Assembly (NCBI GenBank): GCA_051653965.1
Contig: JBOFXG010000007.1
Span: 62,001-126,000, forward strand
Length of the DNA stretch: 64,000 nucleotides
DNA from: CAMREV01 sp051653965
GTDB taxonomy: Bacteria > Bacillota_I > Bacilli_A > Mycoplasmatales > Mycoplasmoidaceae
Reading direction: 5' to 3'
A program made the translations under genes and the position numbers. Below the pieces are notes generated by a model that saw only the letters and a list, made by a program, of their open reading frames with translations, was not told where the DNA came from and ran no database searches. Shown piece by piece: positions 34,644 through 46,185 of this stretch; the stretch's first letter is position 1, and each line of letters begins with the position of its first letter.

Positions 34644-36038
34644 ATGAAAAGTAAAATGATTGAAGAAGTAAACCATTATGATTTAATAATCATTGGTGGT
34701 GGACCTGGTGGTTATGTTGCAGCTGAACATGCTGGAAAACATAATTTAAAAACTTTAGTAATTGAAAAAGAAGCTTTAGGTGGTGTTTGTTTAAATAAAG
34801 GATGTATTCCTACTAAAACGCTATTAAAATCTGCAAAGGTATTACACTATTTGAAAGATGCTAAGAATTATGGAATTAACATTGAAGGAAAAAATGAATT
34901 TAGTCTTGATTGAAAATCAATGCAAGCAAATAAAAAAGAAGTAGTTGATAAGTTAGTTGGTGGAGTTAAATTCATCATTCAAAGTTCAAAAGCAAAACTT
35001 ATTGAAGGAAATGCTACAATGATTAGTGATCATGTTGTTGAAGTTAATGGTGAAAAATACTATGGCGAAAAAATAATTTTAGCTACAGGATCTTTACCAA
35101 GAGAGTTAAATCTTCCGGGTTTTAAAGAAGGTAAAGAGAATGATATTGTTATTGATAGTACTGATGCATTAGAACTTAAAAAAATACCTAAGAAATTAAC
35201 AGTTATTGGTGGTGGTGTAATTGGAATTGAATTTGCCCTACTATATAATGAATTAGGTTGTGAAGTAACCATTCTACAAGGGCTTGATCATATTCTAGAA
35301 GTATTAGATGATGAAATTAGTAAAACAATGACTCAAATGCTTATTGCAAAAGGAATTAAAATTATTACTAATGTAAAAATTGAATCCTTAAACGATAAGA
35401 AATTATATTATGTATCAAATGGAAAAATAGTTGAGAAAATAGTTGAAAAAGTTTTAGTATCAGTTGGAAGAGTTCCAAGATATGATGCATTTAAAAAAAT
35501 AGATTTAGTTTATGATGAAAGAAATAGAATTGTAGTTAATAAAAATCTACAAACATCAAAAGGTCACATCTATGCTATTGGAGATTTAACTCAAAAATTA
35601 ATGTTAGCTCACGTCGCATATAAACATGCAATGATTGCTGTTGATCACATTCTTGGTAGAGATATACCATACATTTTAGTTGAGAGCCCTTCTGTTATTT
35701 ATACTTATCCTGAAGTTGCTTCAATAGGAATAATTGAAAGAGATGCTAATCCTAATGAATGTTTTGTAGCTAAAATGCCTATGAGTCACCTTGGTAAAGC
35801 ATTAGCTGATCATGAAACTGATGGTTTTATAAAAATGATATTAGATAGAAAAACAGGAAGAATTTTGGGTTGTCATATTATTGCATCAACAGCATCTGAT
35901 TTAATTTCAGAAATAGCTGTAGCAATGCAATCAGAAGCAACAATATTCGATCTTGCTGCTACAATTCACCCTCATCCTTCTATATCAGAAATAATATATG
36001 AAGTAGCCAAAAAAGCAATATATGAAAACTACAAATAA
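34644..36038 (+). CDS. pdhD: Dihydrolipoamide dehydrogenase (E3)
   Basis: The FAD-dependent E3 reoxidises dihydrolipoamide. 464 residues with the FAD motif IIGGGPGGYVAA, redox disulfide GGVCLNKGCIPTK, NAD motif VIGGGVIGIEFA and the C-terminal HPHPSISE (catalytic His). No N-terminal lipoyl domain is fused, unlike in some mollicutes. The ATG at 34644 follows AAAGG; a second Met four codons later is also possible. Confidence 0.96.
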
Positions 36039-37026
36039 TTTTGATCTATATGTTTCAGAAAGTAATGATCCATATTATAATTTATCATTAGAAGAACATT
36101 TAGCTAAAAATGTTTTTCCTAAAACCAAAATTCCAATTATTTTTTTATGAAGAAATCAAAATACAATTGTAATTGGAAAAAATCAAGTTGCAGAATTTGA
36201 AATAGATTTAAATAATGCTAATGAAGATAAAGTAAGAATAGTAAAAAGACTTTCTGGTGGCGGAACTGTTTTTCATGATTTAGGAAATTTTTGTTTTAGT
36301 TTTATTGTTGAAAATGAAAAAAAAGCAGGGAACTACAAATTATTCTTGAATCCTATTATTGAGTTTTTAAAAACATATAACATTAATGCAAAAATATCAA
36401 GTAAAAATGATTTAGCAGTTAATGATGTAAAAATAAGCGGTAATGCACAATATGTTTTAAAAAATGTATTAGTTCATCATGGAACAATTTTATTTAACGC
36501 TTATATGCCTGCAATTAAAAAATACTTAACTGTTAATCCAATAAAAATTCAAGCAAAGGTGCAAAGATCTCAAATAACTAGTGTTGATAACATTATTAAT
36601 TATTTAGAAACAAAAATTGAAACAGAAGAATTTTTTAATAAATTTATTGATTACTTTAAACTTCAAACAGGTTGTACATATCGAACAATTGAAAAAGATA
36701 ATAAACTAATTAATGAAATATTTAATGAAAAATATGCAACAAAAGAATGAACATTCAATCATCCATATAATTTAACAAAACACAATTCTAAAAGATTCGA
36801 TGGCGGAACAATCACTTTATGATTAAATATTGAAAATGGTGTTATTCAAAAAATTCTTTTTGAAGGAGATTTTCTTGCAATAGAGGATCATTCAAAAATG
36901 CTTGATAAATTTATTAATCAAAAATTGGAAATAAATAATATTAAATCAATTCTTGATGAAATAGATTTACAAAAATATTTTGGAAAAATTTCAAATAATG
37001 AATTGCTTGAATTATTCTTTGAATAA
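36022..37026 (+). CDS. lplA: Lipoate-protein ligase
   Basis: LplA attaches scavenged lipoate to the E2 lipoyl domain. The 334-residue product has the ligase motifs RRLSGGGT-type KRLSGGGTVFHDLGN, a nucleotide-binding region with KISGNAQ and the C-terminal accessory domain (FDGGTITLWLNI). It overlaps the pdhD end by 17 nt, so it is part of the PDH operon. Lipoate synthesis genes are not seen, consistent with scavenging. Confidence 0.94.
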
Positions 37027-37056
37027 AAAATAATTACATCAAATGTAATTATTTTT
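37026..37056. terminator. Bidirectional terminator between lplA and lepA
   Basis: AAAAATAATTACAT / ATGTAATTATTTTT perfect 14-bp stem with loop CAA; serves lplA on plus and lepA on minus. Confidence 0.88.
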
Positions 37057-38854
37057 ATTTTCCACCAAGAACTTTAATAAATGTATCTTTAGGGACATTT
37101 ACATTACCAATTGATTTAAGTTTTTTCTTTCCTTCTTTTTGTTGTTCAAGAAGTTTTTTCTTTCTTGTAATATCTCCGCCATAACATTTAGCTAAAACAT
37201 TTTTTCTCATAGCAGAAATTGTTTCTCTCGCGATTATTTTACCACCAATAACAGCTTGAATTGGCACTTCAAATAAATGTCTAGGAATTGCTTCTTTTAA
37301 TTTTGCACAAATAATTCTTGATCTAGATGCAGCAAAATCAGCATGTTGAATTGCAGATAATGCATCTACTTTGACACCATTAATTAAAATATCTACTTTA
37401 ACTAATTTTTGTTTTTCATATCCAGTGATTTCATAATCCATTGTTGCATAACCTTTTGATAAAGATTTCAAATTATCAAAGAAACTGTACATAATTTCAG
37501 CTAAAGGAATTTTATATACTAGTTTTCTTCTAGTATTATCAATATATATTAAATCTAAATATTCACCTCTAGAATTTTGACATAAGTCCATACATCCACC
37601 AATAAACTCTTCAGGAGTAATTATTTCTACTTTAGACATTGGTTCATGAATTTCTTTAAGTTTTGTTCTATCTGGCATTTTAGAAGGAGAATCAATAGTG
37701 TATTCATCTCCATTTGTTTGAATTATTTTATAAATAACAGATGGAGATGATGCAATTAATTCAATATTGTATTCTCTGAATAATCTTTCTTGAATTACAT
37801 CCATATGTAATAAACCAAGAAAACCACATCTAATACCAAAACCAAGGGCTTGTGATGTTTCATATTCATAAGTTAATGATGAATCAGATAATGAAATTTT
37901 TTCCATTGCTTCTTTAAAATATTCATATTGCGACGTATCAATTGGATATAATCCACAAAAAACCATTGGAACTATTTTTTTATAGCCGGGTAATGGTTCA
38001 TTTGATGGGTCATTACAATCAGTAATAGTATCACCAACATTAATATCTTTAATATTTTTTATTGATGCTGATATTCAACCAACTTGCCCATCTTCTAAAA
38101 ATTCTTTATTAACTATTTTAGGAGTTGTAACACCAAGTTCAGTAATATGATGCTCAATTCCATTAGACATAAATTTTATTTTTTGATTTAGCTTTAATTT
38201 ACCTGAGAAAACTCTTACTAAACAAACAACACCTTTGTATGCATCATAATATGAATCAAAAATTAATGCTCTTGTTTTTTTATCACTCATGCCTTCTGGA
38301 GGGTGTGGAATTTTATTTACAACTGCTTCTAAGACATCTCTAATATTCAAACCTGTTTTAGCAGAAACTAATGGAGCATCAGAGCAATCTATTCCAATTA
38401 TTTCTTCTACTTGTTTTTTAACACGATCAGGATCTGCAGTTGGTAAATCAATTTTATTTACAACTGGAATGATTTCTAAATTATTTTCTAATGCTAAATA
38501 AACATTTGATAATGTTTGAGCTTCAACTCCTTGTGATGCATCAATAATTAAAATTGCACCTTCACAAGCTGCTAAACTTCTTGATACTTCATATGTAAAA
38601 TCAACATGTCCTGGAGTATCAATTAAGTGAAATAAATATTTATTTCCATTTAAAGCTAAATATTCTAATTGAACAGCATTTAACTTTATTGTAATTCCTC
38701 TTTCTCTTTCTAGTTCCATTGAATCTAAAACTTGTTCTTTCATTTCTCTTTTTGAAAGTCCGCTTGTTTCTTCAATAATACGATCTGATAAAGTAGATTT
38801 ACCATGATCAATATGTGCAATAATACTAAAGTTCCTTATAAATTTTTTTTCCAT
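37055..38854 (-). CDS. lepA: Elongation factor 4 (LepA)
   Basis: A 599-residue ribosomal GTPase acting in translation under stress and in initiation. Motifs: AHIDHGKSTL (G1), DTPGHVDF (G3), NKIDLP (G4); the LepA-specific C-terminal domain includes the block AVIGGKIIARETISAMRKN and the basic KKKLLEQQKEGKKK end. Length is normal. It is the last of three minus-strand genes. Confidence 0.97.
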
Positions 38855-38863
38855 TATTATTAC

Positions 38864-39796
38864 CTATATAAATCTCTTATTTAATAGTTTTTGTTTACTA
38901 TTGAAGATATCATTTTCTTTTATTATATTCTTACCTTCAAATTGAATTTCATTTAATAGTAAATCATTATCTAAGGTTTTAATTAAAACGCCATTTTTTG
39001 ATATTGAAATAATATCTCCTGGTTGCTTGTTTGGTGAATTATTTTGAGTTAATTTAGAATTTAAAATTTTTACTATTTGATTATCAAGTGTAGTAAATGA
39101 TCCAGGAGTTGGAGATAACCCCCTTATTAAGTTATGGATGCTTTTAGAAGGGTTGTTTCAATTTATTTTTTCATCTTCTCTTTTAATATTATATCCAAAT
39201 GTAACTTTAGATTCATCTTGTTTTTTACCAACTAAATTTATATCAAATAATGTTTCAATTTGTTCATAAACAACTTTGTATGCAAGAACTTCCATTTTAG
39301 AAAAAAGTGATGCTAAATTATCATCATCATTAATTTTAATTTTTTCAGTATAAATTATATTACCTGAATCCATTGCTTTCTCCATAAACATAATTGAAAT
39401 ACCTGTTTCTTTTTCTCCATTAATTAAAGCTCAATGAATTGGTGCACCACCACGATATTTAGGTAATAAAGACGCATGAATATTAACACATTTATATTTG
39501 GGAATTTCAAGAATTTTGCTATTAATAAATTGTCCATAAGCACATGTTAAAATTAAGTCTGGTTTTACTGCACTAATTTCATTTTGAATGTCTGATATTT
39601 TGATTGGCTGAAAAAATTTAATATTGTTTTTAATACAAAAAATTTTAACTGGAGAAAAAATAATTTCTTTCTTTCTTCCAACTAATTTATCTGGTTGAGT
39701 TATAACAAATAATATCTCATATTTATTAGAATCATATAATGCCCTTAATGCTTCAGAACCAATTTTAGGAGTTCCGCAAAATATAACTTTTTTCAT
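38864..39796 (-). CDS. fmt: Methionyl-tRNA formyltransferase
   Basis: Formylates initiator Met-tRNA using 10-formyl-THF. 310 residues starting MKKVIFCGTPKIG; the catalytic Asn/His/Asp region is CVNIHASLLPKYRGGAPIHWA with the Trp as TGA. An in-frame ATG three codons earlier (39805) is an alternative start; I chose the Met that matches the family N-terminus. It ends 9 nt before lepA, so the two are probably cotranscribed. Confidence 0.94.
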
Positions 39797-39820
39797 CTCG
39801 TCCATTTTTATTTATAATCT

Positions 39821-40573
39821 TTATTTTTTATTTTTTTTATCATCTCTAGTTGTTTCTTTATTTTTTTCTGCTAAAGAATTTATATTTTTAGTTTCTTTTG
39901 TTTCATTTAAATCAGAATCATTTTTTTTGTTATTTTTATAATCATTTGATTTTTTGATTTTAAACTTAGATTTAATAGCTTTATTTTTTTCTTTTTTCTC
40001 TTTTTCTTTTTGAAATTGAGCCTCTTCTTTTTCTTTAATTGGAAGTATTCATTTTATTTCTTCATCATACTCAAGAGTTCTTGTAACAATTATTTCTCTT
40101 TCAAAGTTCTTTTTATCAACTTTTTTATTAACAACCTGACATTCAATTGCTCTTGGTTTGTCTTCTACTAAGGTTTTTGGATTTCTTGTTGTAAATAAAA
40201 CAACATATAATTCTTTTTGTTCTGCTTCAATAAATCTTTTGCCTTCTTTTTTAAGTTGTTTCTTTTTTTCTTTTTCTAAATGATGTTTTTCTTTTATAGC
40301 TTTCTTTTGTTTTGTAATTTCTTCTTTTGATAAAGATTTATCAATAAAATCAACAGGCGGTCTTTTTGCAACAAAAGATTCAATTATTTCTTTTCCAACT
40401 TCTGAATTTTTTTTAATATATGATTTTAAAGTTTTTCAAACTTCATCATCATCCCTTCTTTTTTTTGCAACAGTATTTGTTGAACCTTTTTTCTTTTTTT
40501 TAACAAAATAAATTAAAACTCCGATTGGGATAATTAAAAGTAATAATGAGGTTAAACTGCTTCCATTATTCAT
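39821..40573 (-). CDS. Membrane-anchored, highly charged protein, unknown (mollicute family)
   Basis: A 250-residue protein: a short N-terminal membrane segment (about residues 8-22, SLLLLIIPIGVLIYFV), a middle region of moderate complexity (VVLFTTRNPKTL...EREIIVTRTLEYDEEIKW), and Lys/Glu-rich stretches at both sides that look like charged helices. Ribosome site AAAGGA precedes ATG 40573. It lies upstream of fmt and lepA and is divergent from rpsT. I cannot assign a function. Confidence 0.75.
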
Positions 40574-40655
40574 TTTTATCCTTTCACAAAAATATTATGT
40601 TTATTTATATATTTTATATTATAATTATAAAAGTTATACATTGCTTTAAATTTTT

Positions 40656-40661
40656 TATAAT
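40656..40661 (+). promoter_or_regulatory. -10 element of rpsT
   Basis: TATAAT 24 nt before the TTG start of rpsT; AGGGG lies between them. Confidence 0.55.
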
Positions 40662-40685
40662 ATATAGCAATTTAGGGGAAATACA

Positions 40686-40922
40686 TTGGCGAACATTAAA
40701 TCTAATGAAAAAAATTATAAAAGAGATGCAAAAAGAAAAAACCAAAGACATAGTCAAAAATCAGATATGAAAACACAAATTAAAAAAACTGTTAAATCAA
40801 AAGATCAAAATGACTTAAATAAATCTTACAAAAAGATTGATAGTTCAGTGTCAAAAGGTTTAATCTCTAAAAATAAAAGCAATAGAATTAAATCAAGACT
40901 TGCTAACTCAATTAGCAAATAA
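40686..40922 (+). CDS. rpsT: 30S ribosomal protein S20
   Basis: bS20, 78 residues, starting ANIKSNEKNYKRDAKRKNQR after the initiator. The start codon is TTG at 40686, with AGGGG 8 nt upstream. E. coli rpsT also begins with UUG, where the weak start is part of autoregulation; whether that holds here is inference. Confidence 0.95.
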   Translation: MANIKSNEKNYKRDAKRKNQRHSQKSDMKTQIKKTVKSKDQNDLNKSYKKIDSSVSKGLISKNKSNRIKSRLANSISK

Positions 40923-40972
40923 AAAATTCTAAAAGTATTTTTATTATAAGTCAAATTTATAAATGAGAAAAA

Positions 40973-41917
40973 ATGAAAAAAATAAATGTTAATTATAAAA
41001 ATGAAATATTTACAAAAGAGTCATTAAGCAGAAATAGAGTTTTAGCTCAATTTTTGGTTACATATTTTTTTAAATCAAAATTAAGTCCTATTATTTCATT
41101 TTTATTGCCAGTATTATTTATGTTAATGTATTATGTACTTTCAATGAATGATGATGGCGGCATTCAATTATTTTTTGGTAGTTTGGCAGTATATATATCA
41201 TTCTCAATTTTACCAGTGACATTAATTTCACTGCCACAAATTGTAGTAGAACTAAAAAACTCTATTATTTTAAGAAGGATAAAAAATTCAGGATTTACAA
41301 AAAATAATTTCTTATTATTAATTTTTTTACTTTATTTCTTCCTAGCATTAATTTTTACACTTTTAATTATTGGATTATTCTTCATATTCTTATATACATT
41401 AAATGATCCAAATAATATAAGAAAAGATTTAATCAATATTGATATTGGCGGATTTATATACTCAATTTTTTTCTTTATAATTTCATCATTATCTGCTGGA
41501 ATATTATTAAGCTCAATTATAAAAAATGTATCATATTCATTACTATCAGGACTGATTGTGATAATTGTTACAACTATTTTTGCAGGACAATTTATTCCAT
41601 TACAAGTTATTGCTGGGAATGAAGCATTTAGATATATATCTTTATTTTCACCACTTACTTATGGAGCTAGTTTATTTAATACATTACTTATAACGCCAGC
41701 ACAAGCAGGTGCTGCTGGACCAACTATTGATCAAATGCAAAATATATTTGATTTTTCAAGTCAATTTACAGTTTACCCTATTGGCCCTCCAGGAGAAGGT
41801 GAGCTTTTAGTAGTATATACTTCATGACAAAAAGCTCTTAATGTAATAATGCCTATTATTGTACCAATTTGTTTCAGCTTATTAAGTGCAAAATTTTTCA
41901 AATGGTTTGGTAGATAA
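40973..41917 (+). CDS. ABC-2 type transporter permease
   Basis: A 314-residue membrane protein with six predicted membrane segments. The first follows a 40-residue cytoplasmic head; the last pair flank a large outer loop (about residues 240-285, Gly/Pro/Gln-rich). The pattern LLSGLIVIIVTTIFAGQFIPL...YISLFSPLTYG is typical of ABC-2 permeases (drug, polyketide or lipid export). The cognate ATPase starts 2 nt downstream. Confidence 0.85.
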
Positions 41918-41919
41918 TT

Positions 41920-42726
41920 ATGATTAGTAGAGAATTCTGAAAAAAAATAAAATTATTAAAGATCAACAAACCAGTTGAAAATTTAGAAAAATTTATTATT
42001 GATAATAACAAAAATAACAAAATTGTGGAAGTAAAAAAAATCTCGCAAATTTATAAATCATTTAAAAGTGAAAAAGTTATATATGAAAATTTAAGTTTTG
42101 ATATCCATGAAGGTGATAGGCTTGCATTAATTGGTGCAAATGGTTGTGGTAAAACTACAATTGTTGAACTAATATGTGGTTTTAAAAATGCAACATCTGG
42201 AACAATTGATTATAATTTTGGAGTTGGTGTCAATCCATATAAATCAATTGGTGTGCAATTTCAAGATTTATCTTTCCCAAGAAACTTAACAGTTAAAAGT
42301 GTAATTGACTTTGTTGTTAAACTAGATGGAACAGCAATTGATGAAAAAGAATTAGAACAAATGTTAATAATTTTCTCATTAAATTCTCTTCTTGATACTA
42401 AGGTTCATAAACTTTCAGGCGGACAACAACAAAGATTAAATGTTATCCTTTCTTTATTAAGTAAACCTAAACTATTATTCTTAGATGAATTTACAACTGG
42501 TTTAGATATTGCAGTAAAAAAAAATATAAAAGACTTCATTGTTTCTTTTTGTGACAAATATAAAATAACATATGTAATTATTAGTCATGATATTGAAACC
42601 ATGAAACAAATGGTAAATAGAACAATTGTAATTCATGATAAAGAAATTTATGTTGATGCTTATATTGAGGATGTTAACAAAAAATTTGGTTCAATTTTTA
42701 AAATGGTTGATGCTTATATTAAATAA
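41920..42726 (+). CDS. ABC transporter ATP-binding protein (partner of ABC-2 permease)
   Basis: A 268-residue ATPase: Walker A LIGANGCGKTT, signature LSGGQQQRLNV, Walker B LLFLDEFTTGLD, switch His in VIISHD. An extra 30-35 residues precede the usual start and contain a TGA Trp; the ATG at 41920, 2 nt after the permease stop, gives this longer form. Exporter-type ABC-A subfamily architecture; substrate unknown. Confidence 0.9.
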
Positions 42727-42728
42727 AT

Positions 42729-42763
42729 AAAAAATACTAAGCAACATTTGCTTAGTATTTTTT
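42729..42763. terminator. Bidirectional terminator, 16-bp perfect stem
   Basis: AAAAAATACTAAGCAA / TTGCTTAGTATTTTTT with loop CAT. It lies 2 nt after the ABC ATPase stop and 2 nt after the stop of the convergent CxC peptide gene, ending both transcripts. Confidence 0.92.
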
Positions 42764-42765
42764 AT

Positions 42766-42843
42766 TTATTTACAATTGCAATTCATTTCACATGCACATT
42801 TTTCGCAAACACAAGGATTGCAAAGACATTTTTTATCATTCAT
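42766..42843 (-). CDS. 25-residue CxC-rich, metallothionein-like peptide
   Basis: A 25-codon gene with eight Cys arranged as four CxC pairs: Cys 6/8, 11/13, 16/18 and 22/24, with spacers of 2, 2 and 3 residues. The rest is Asn, Lys, Glu, Met and Pro, with no aromatic residues. This is the composition of a metallothionein-type metal-thiolate peptide; the N. crassa copper metallothionein is of similar size. It is a complete unit: TATAAT at 42861-42866 (minus), GGAG 6 nt before the ATG, and a strong terminator 2 nt after the stop. A metal-binding role is inference; a modified Cys-rich peptide is an alternative. Confidence 0.75.
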   Translation of the reverse strand: MNDKKCLCNPCVCEKCACEMNCNCK

Positions 42844-42860
42844 CTTTAACTCCTAAATTT

Positions 42861-42887
42861 ATTATAACGCTTATTGTTATTTAACAA
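42861..42887 (-). promoter_or_regulatory. Promoter of the CxC peptide gene
   Basis: On the minus strand TTGTTA (42882-42887) and TATAAT (42861-42866) are separated by 15 nt, slightly short. The -10 box lies in the 33-nt gap between the leuS stop (42877) and the peptide ATG; the expected transcript leader is only about ten bases and includes GGAG. Confidence 0.6.
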
Positions 42888-45267
42888 TTAAATTTAATAT
42901 TTTGTTTTTAACAAAAATTATTTTAACAATATTCTTGTTATTTAAATAAATTTTAATTTTATTATTTGTTTTAGCCAAAGTTAATAATTCTTCTTCAGTA
43001 ATATTATTTTTAACTTTAAGAATATCTCTAACCTTACTATTAACTTGAATAGGAATATCAATTAATTGATTATTTGAATTAATTGATTCTATTTTGGGTC
43101 ATTCTTCTTTAGTAATGCTTTCATTTGATTCAAAGAAATTTAAATTAATTTCTTCTGCAATAAATGGAGCATAACAAGAAAGAATAATTAAAAAGTTTTT
43201 TAGGTATTCTTTTTTAATTTCAAACGCTTTATAACAAGCATTAATAAAAATCATCATATCAGAAATACCTAAATTAAATTGAAGCTTTTCAATATTATTT
43301 GATATATTATTTACAAATAATTTGTAATCTTTCAATAACTCATCATTAGCAACATTATCTTTAATAATATCTTTCTTATTTTCAAATAAATTAAATACTT
43401 TCTCTATTCATTTTTTAGACCCTTTTAATGAGTCATCATTTCATGATAAAGAAGAGTTTAATGGTCCCATAAACATTTCATATATTCTTAATGAATCAGC
43501 TCCATATTCATTTATTACATCATCAACACTAATAACATTACCCTTTGATTTAGACATTTTTTGATTATTATGATCCAAAATCATCCCTTGATTAACTACA
43601 AGTTGAAAAGGTTCCTTGTTACTTATTACGCCAATATCATATAAGAATCTATTTCAGAATCTTGCATATAATAAATGAAGGACAGCATGTTCTTGCCCCC
43701 CAATATAAACATCAACAGGTAATCATCTTTTAAATCTTATTTTTGCTTCTTCTGAATTTAATGGTGTATATGTGCCATCATCATTCTTTAAAATATAAGC
43801 TAAGTAATATCAACAAGATCCTGCCCATTGAGGCATTGTATTTGAATCTCGATGATATTTCTTATTATTAATTTTTACATTAATTCAATCATTTAGGTTT
43901 GATAGTGGAGATGTACCATCTTTTGAAGGACTTATATTATTAGTTTTTGGTAGAACTAATGGTAAGTCTTCTATTAATTCAATATTATCATTTTCATCAT
44001 AAAGAATTGGGAATGGTTCTCCTCAATATCTTTGTCTGCTAAATAATCAATCTCTTAATTTAAAGTTTACTTTTTTAAAACCAAGTTTGTTATCTTCTAA
44101 ATATTTAATAACTTTTAGTTTTGCATCACTAGTATTTAATCCATTAATGAAGTCTGAGTTAATCATTTTATTGTCTTTTAATATTTCAATTACTTCTAAA
44201 TTATATTTTGAAGCAACTTTTTTATCTCTAGCATCAAATGATGGAACTCCCATTACTATACCAGATCCATATGTTCCAATTACATAATCAGAGATGATAA
44301 TTGGAATTTCTTTTTTAGTAATTGGATGAATGGCTACTAAGTTAGTGTTAATAGCATTTGGATCTATATTTTTTTTTGTTCTTTCAAACTCTTGTTTATT
44401 TTTTGAAATGTCAATAAATTTTGCAATCTCTGGATTTTTATTAATTTTTAATTGGTCAATTATTTTAGACTCAGGTCCAATGGCAATATAAGAAACTCCA
44501 AAAATTAATTCAGGTTGAGAAGTAAAAACATTTAAATTAATGTCTAAATTATTAACCCTAAAAATAATTTGAAATCCTTCTGATTTACCAATTCATTTTC
44601 TTTGGATGTTTTTAAGACCTTCTGGTCAGTCTATTTCATCAAGACCTTCAATTAATTTATCAGCATATTCAGTAATTTTTAAAACTCATTGTTTCATTGG
44701 TTTTTTAATTACAGGATGATTGCCTCTTTCTGATAACATTATTCCAGAATCATCTTTAATAACTTCTTCATTAGCTAAAACTGTTCCTAAGTTTTCACAT
44801 CAATTAACATCTACTTCTTTTATTTCAGCTAAGTTTTGTTTATATAGTTGTGTAAAAATTCATTGTGTTCATTTATAATATTTCTCATCTGTGGTGTTTA
44901 CTTCTTTATCATAATCAAAACTAAAACCAATTTTTTGTAATTGGTTTCTAAATGTATTAATATTTTTTTCAGTAAAGTCTCTTGGATGATTCTTTGTTTC
45001 CAGCGCATATTGTTCAGCTGGCAAGCCAAAAGCATCTCAACCAATTGGATGCAGAACATTGAACCCTTTAAATTTTTTATATCTAGCAAGAATATCAGAT
45101 GCAACATAACCCTTTGGGTGTCCAACATGTAAACCACTTCCTGAAGGGTATGGGAACATATCTAAAACATAAAATTTAGGTGATGATTTATCATCAATGA
45201 ATTTATATGTTTTTTCATCATTTCATTTTTTAATTCACTTCTTTTCAATTAAATTATGATTATACAT
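42877..45267 (-). CDS. leuS: Leucyl-tRNA synthetase
   Basis: Class I synthetase of 796 residues. The HIGH region is FPYPSGSGLHVGHPKGY, the KMSKS loop is NQKMSKSKGN, and the editing domain and C-terminal extension are present. Many Trp codons are TGA, so standard-code reading gives only fragments. The ATG at 45267 has the conserved MYNHNLIEKKWIKKW start. Confidence 0.97.
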
Positions 45268-45342
45268 TTTTTACTCTTGTTTATTTTTTTATGTTTTATT
45301 TATTATAAAATATTTATAATAAAAATTATTTATTAAATTATT

Positions 45343-45370
45343 AAAAAATAATACAAATGTATTATTTTTT
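45343..45370 (-). terminator. Terminator after lipoprotein A
   Basis: AAAAAATAATACA / TGTATTATTTTTT hairpin 27 nt beyond the stop of the 45,397 lipoprotein gene. Confidence 0.75.
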
Positions 45371-45396
45371 AATAATTTAAAGTTTGAAAAACCATG

Positions 45397-45897
45397 CTAA
45401 GCAAGGGGTGGAACTGGAGGATCTAATGATAATTTATGAATTTTAATATCAATAGGACTTGTAGTGGTATAATCTTTTTTTAGGATAATTCTAATAGTTG
45501 GCCCCTCAACAGAACTAAATGGTCCTTCTGGCAGTACAATATCTGAAGCAAAAATAACTTTTTCAACAGCTTCAACCTCAGGAATCTGAATAGCGCTAAT
45601 ATCATTAAAATGAATTATTTTAAATATTTCATCACGAAGTTTAGCATCTATTATAGTATCTCTTTTTCAAGTTTTGATAAGGTCTATTTTTTCTTTTTCA
45701 GTATTTTTTAAATCAATTAATGTTTGCAAATATGCAGTAGCAGCAACTTCAAGAGTTCCTTGAGTTTGACCTTGAGCAAATATTACAGTTAACAAATGTT
45801 CATTAGCAGAAGAACAACTAATTATTGGCAAAGTAATAGATAAAGCTGAGCCAGTAATTAAAACTCCTAATAAACCTAATTTAATTTTTTTATTCAT
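45397..45897 (-). CDS. Lipoprotein paralogue A of the array
   Basis: A 166-residue lipoprotein: basic start MNKKIKL, hydrophobic core, lipobox IISC with lipidated Cys28, then one copy of the array's module (about residues 55-160). The C-terminus diverges from the others (ends DPPVPPLA instead of LGxAK), and the module is the most distant in the family. Lipobox and orientation are shared with the seven downstream paralogues. Function unknown; mollicute lipoprotein families of this kind are surface antigens. Confidence 0.85.
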
Positions 45898-46005
45898 ATT
45901 TTCATTTCCTTAATAAAGATTAAAATTTATAATTACATACAATAAGATTTGTATATACTTATATACATTATACAATATTTTATTAATTGTTAAAAAAAAT
46001 ATTAT

Positions 46006-46165
46006 TTATTTTGCAGGACCTAAATCAGAAATTGTAATAGTTAATGGATTTGCAGAATAATATCCCTTTTTCAAAGTTATATTTAATACTGGACCTTTAA
46101 TAATTTTACAAATAAGAGGTGTTGTAGTTTCAATTTTAAATGTTATTGCTTCAACAACACAAAGA
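46006..46165 (-). pseudogene. Duplicated 3' end of lipoprotein B
   Basis: About 150 bp nearly identical to the last third of lipoprotein B, 183 bp away. It encodes the end of a module (SANPLTITISDLGPAK) with its stop at 46006-46008 but lacks any 5' half, signal peptide or lipobox. At the junction with B (46160-46190) is a short inverted repeat GAATC...GATTC. It looks like a by-product of recombination between array members. Confidence 0.75.
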
Positions 46166-46185
46166 ATCAACTCCTATGGATTCTA

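Noticed and set aside
44898..45137. 79-codon minus-strand frame inside leuS
   Set aside because: Same strand but a different frame from leuS, whose conserved HIGH region runs through this stretch.
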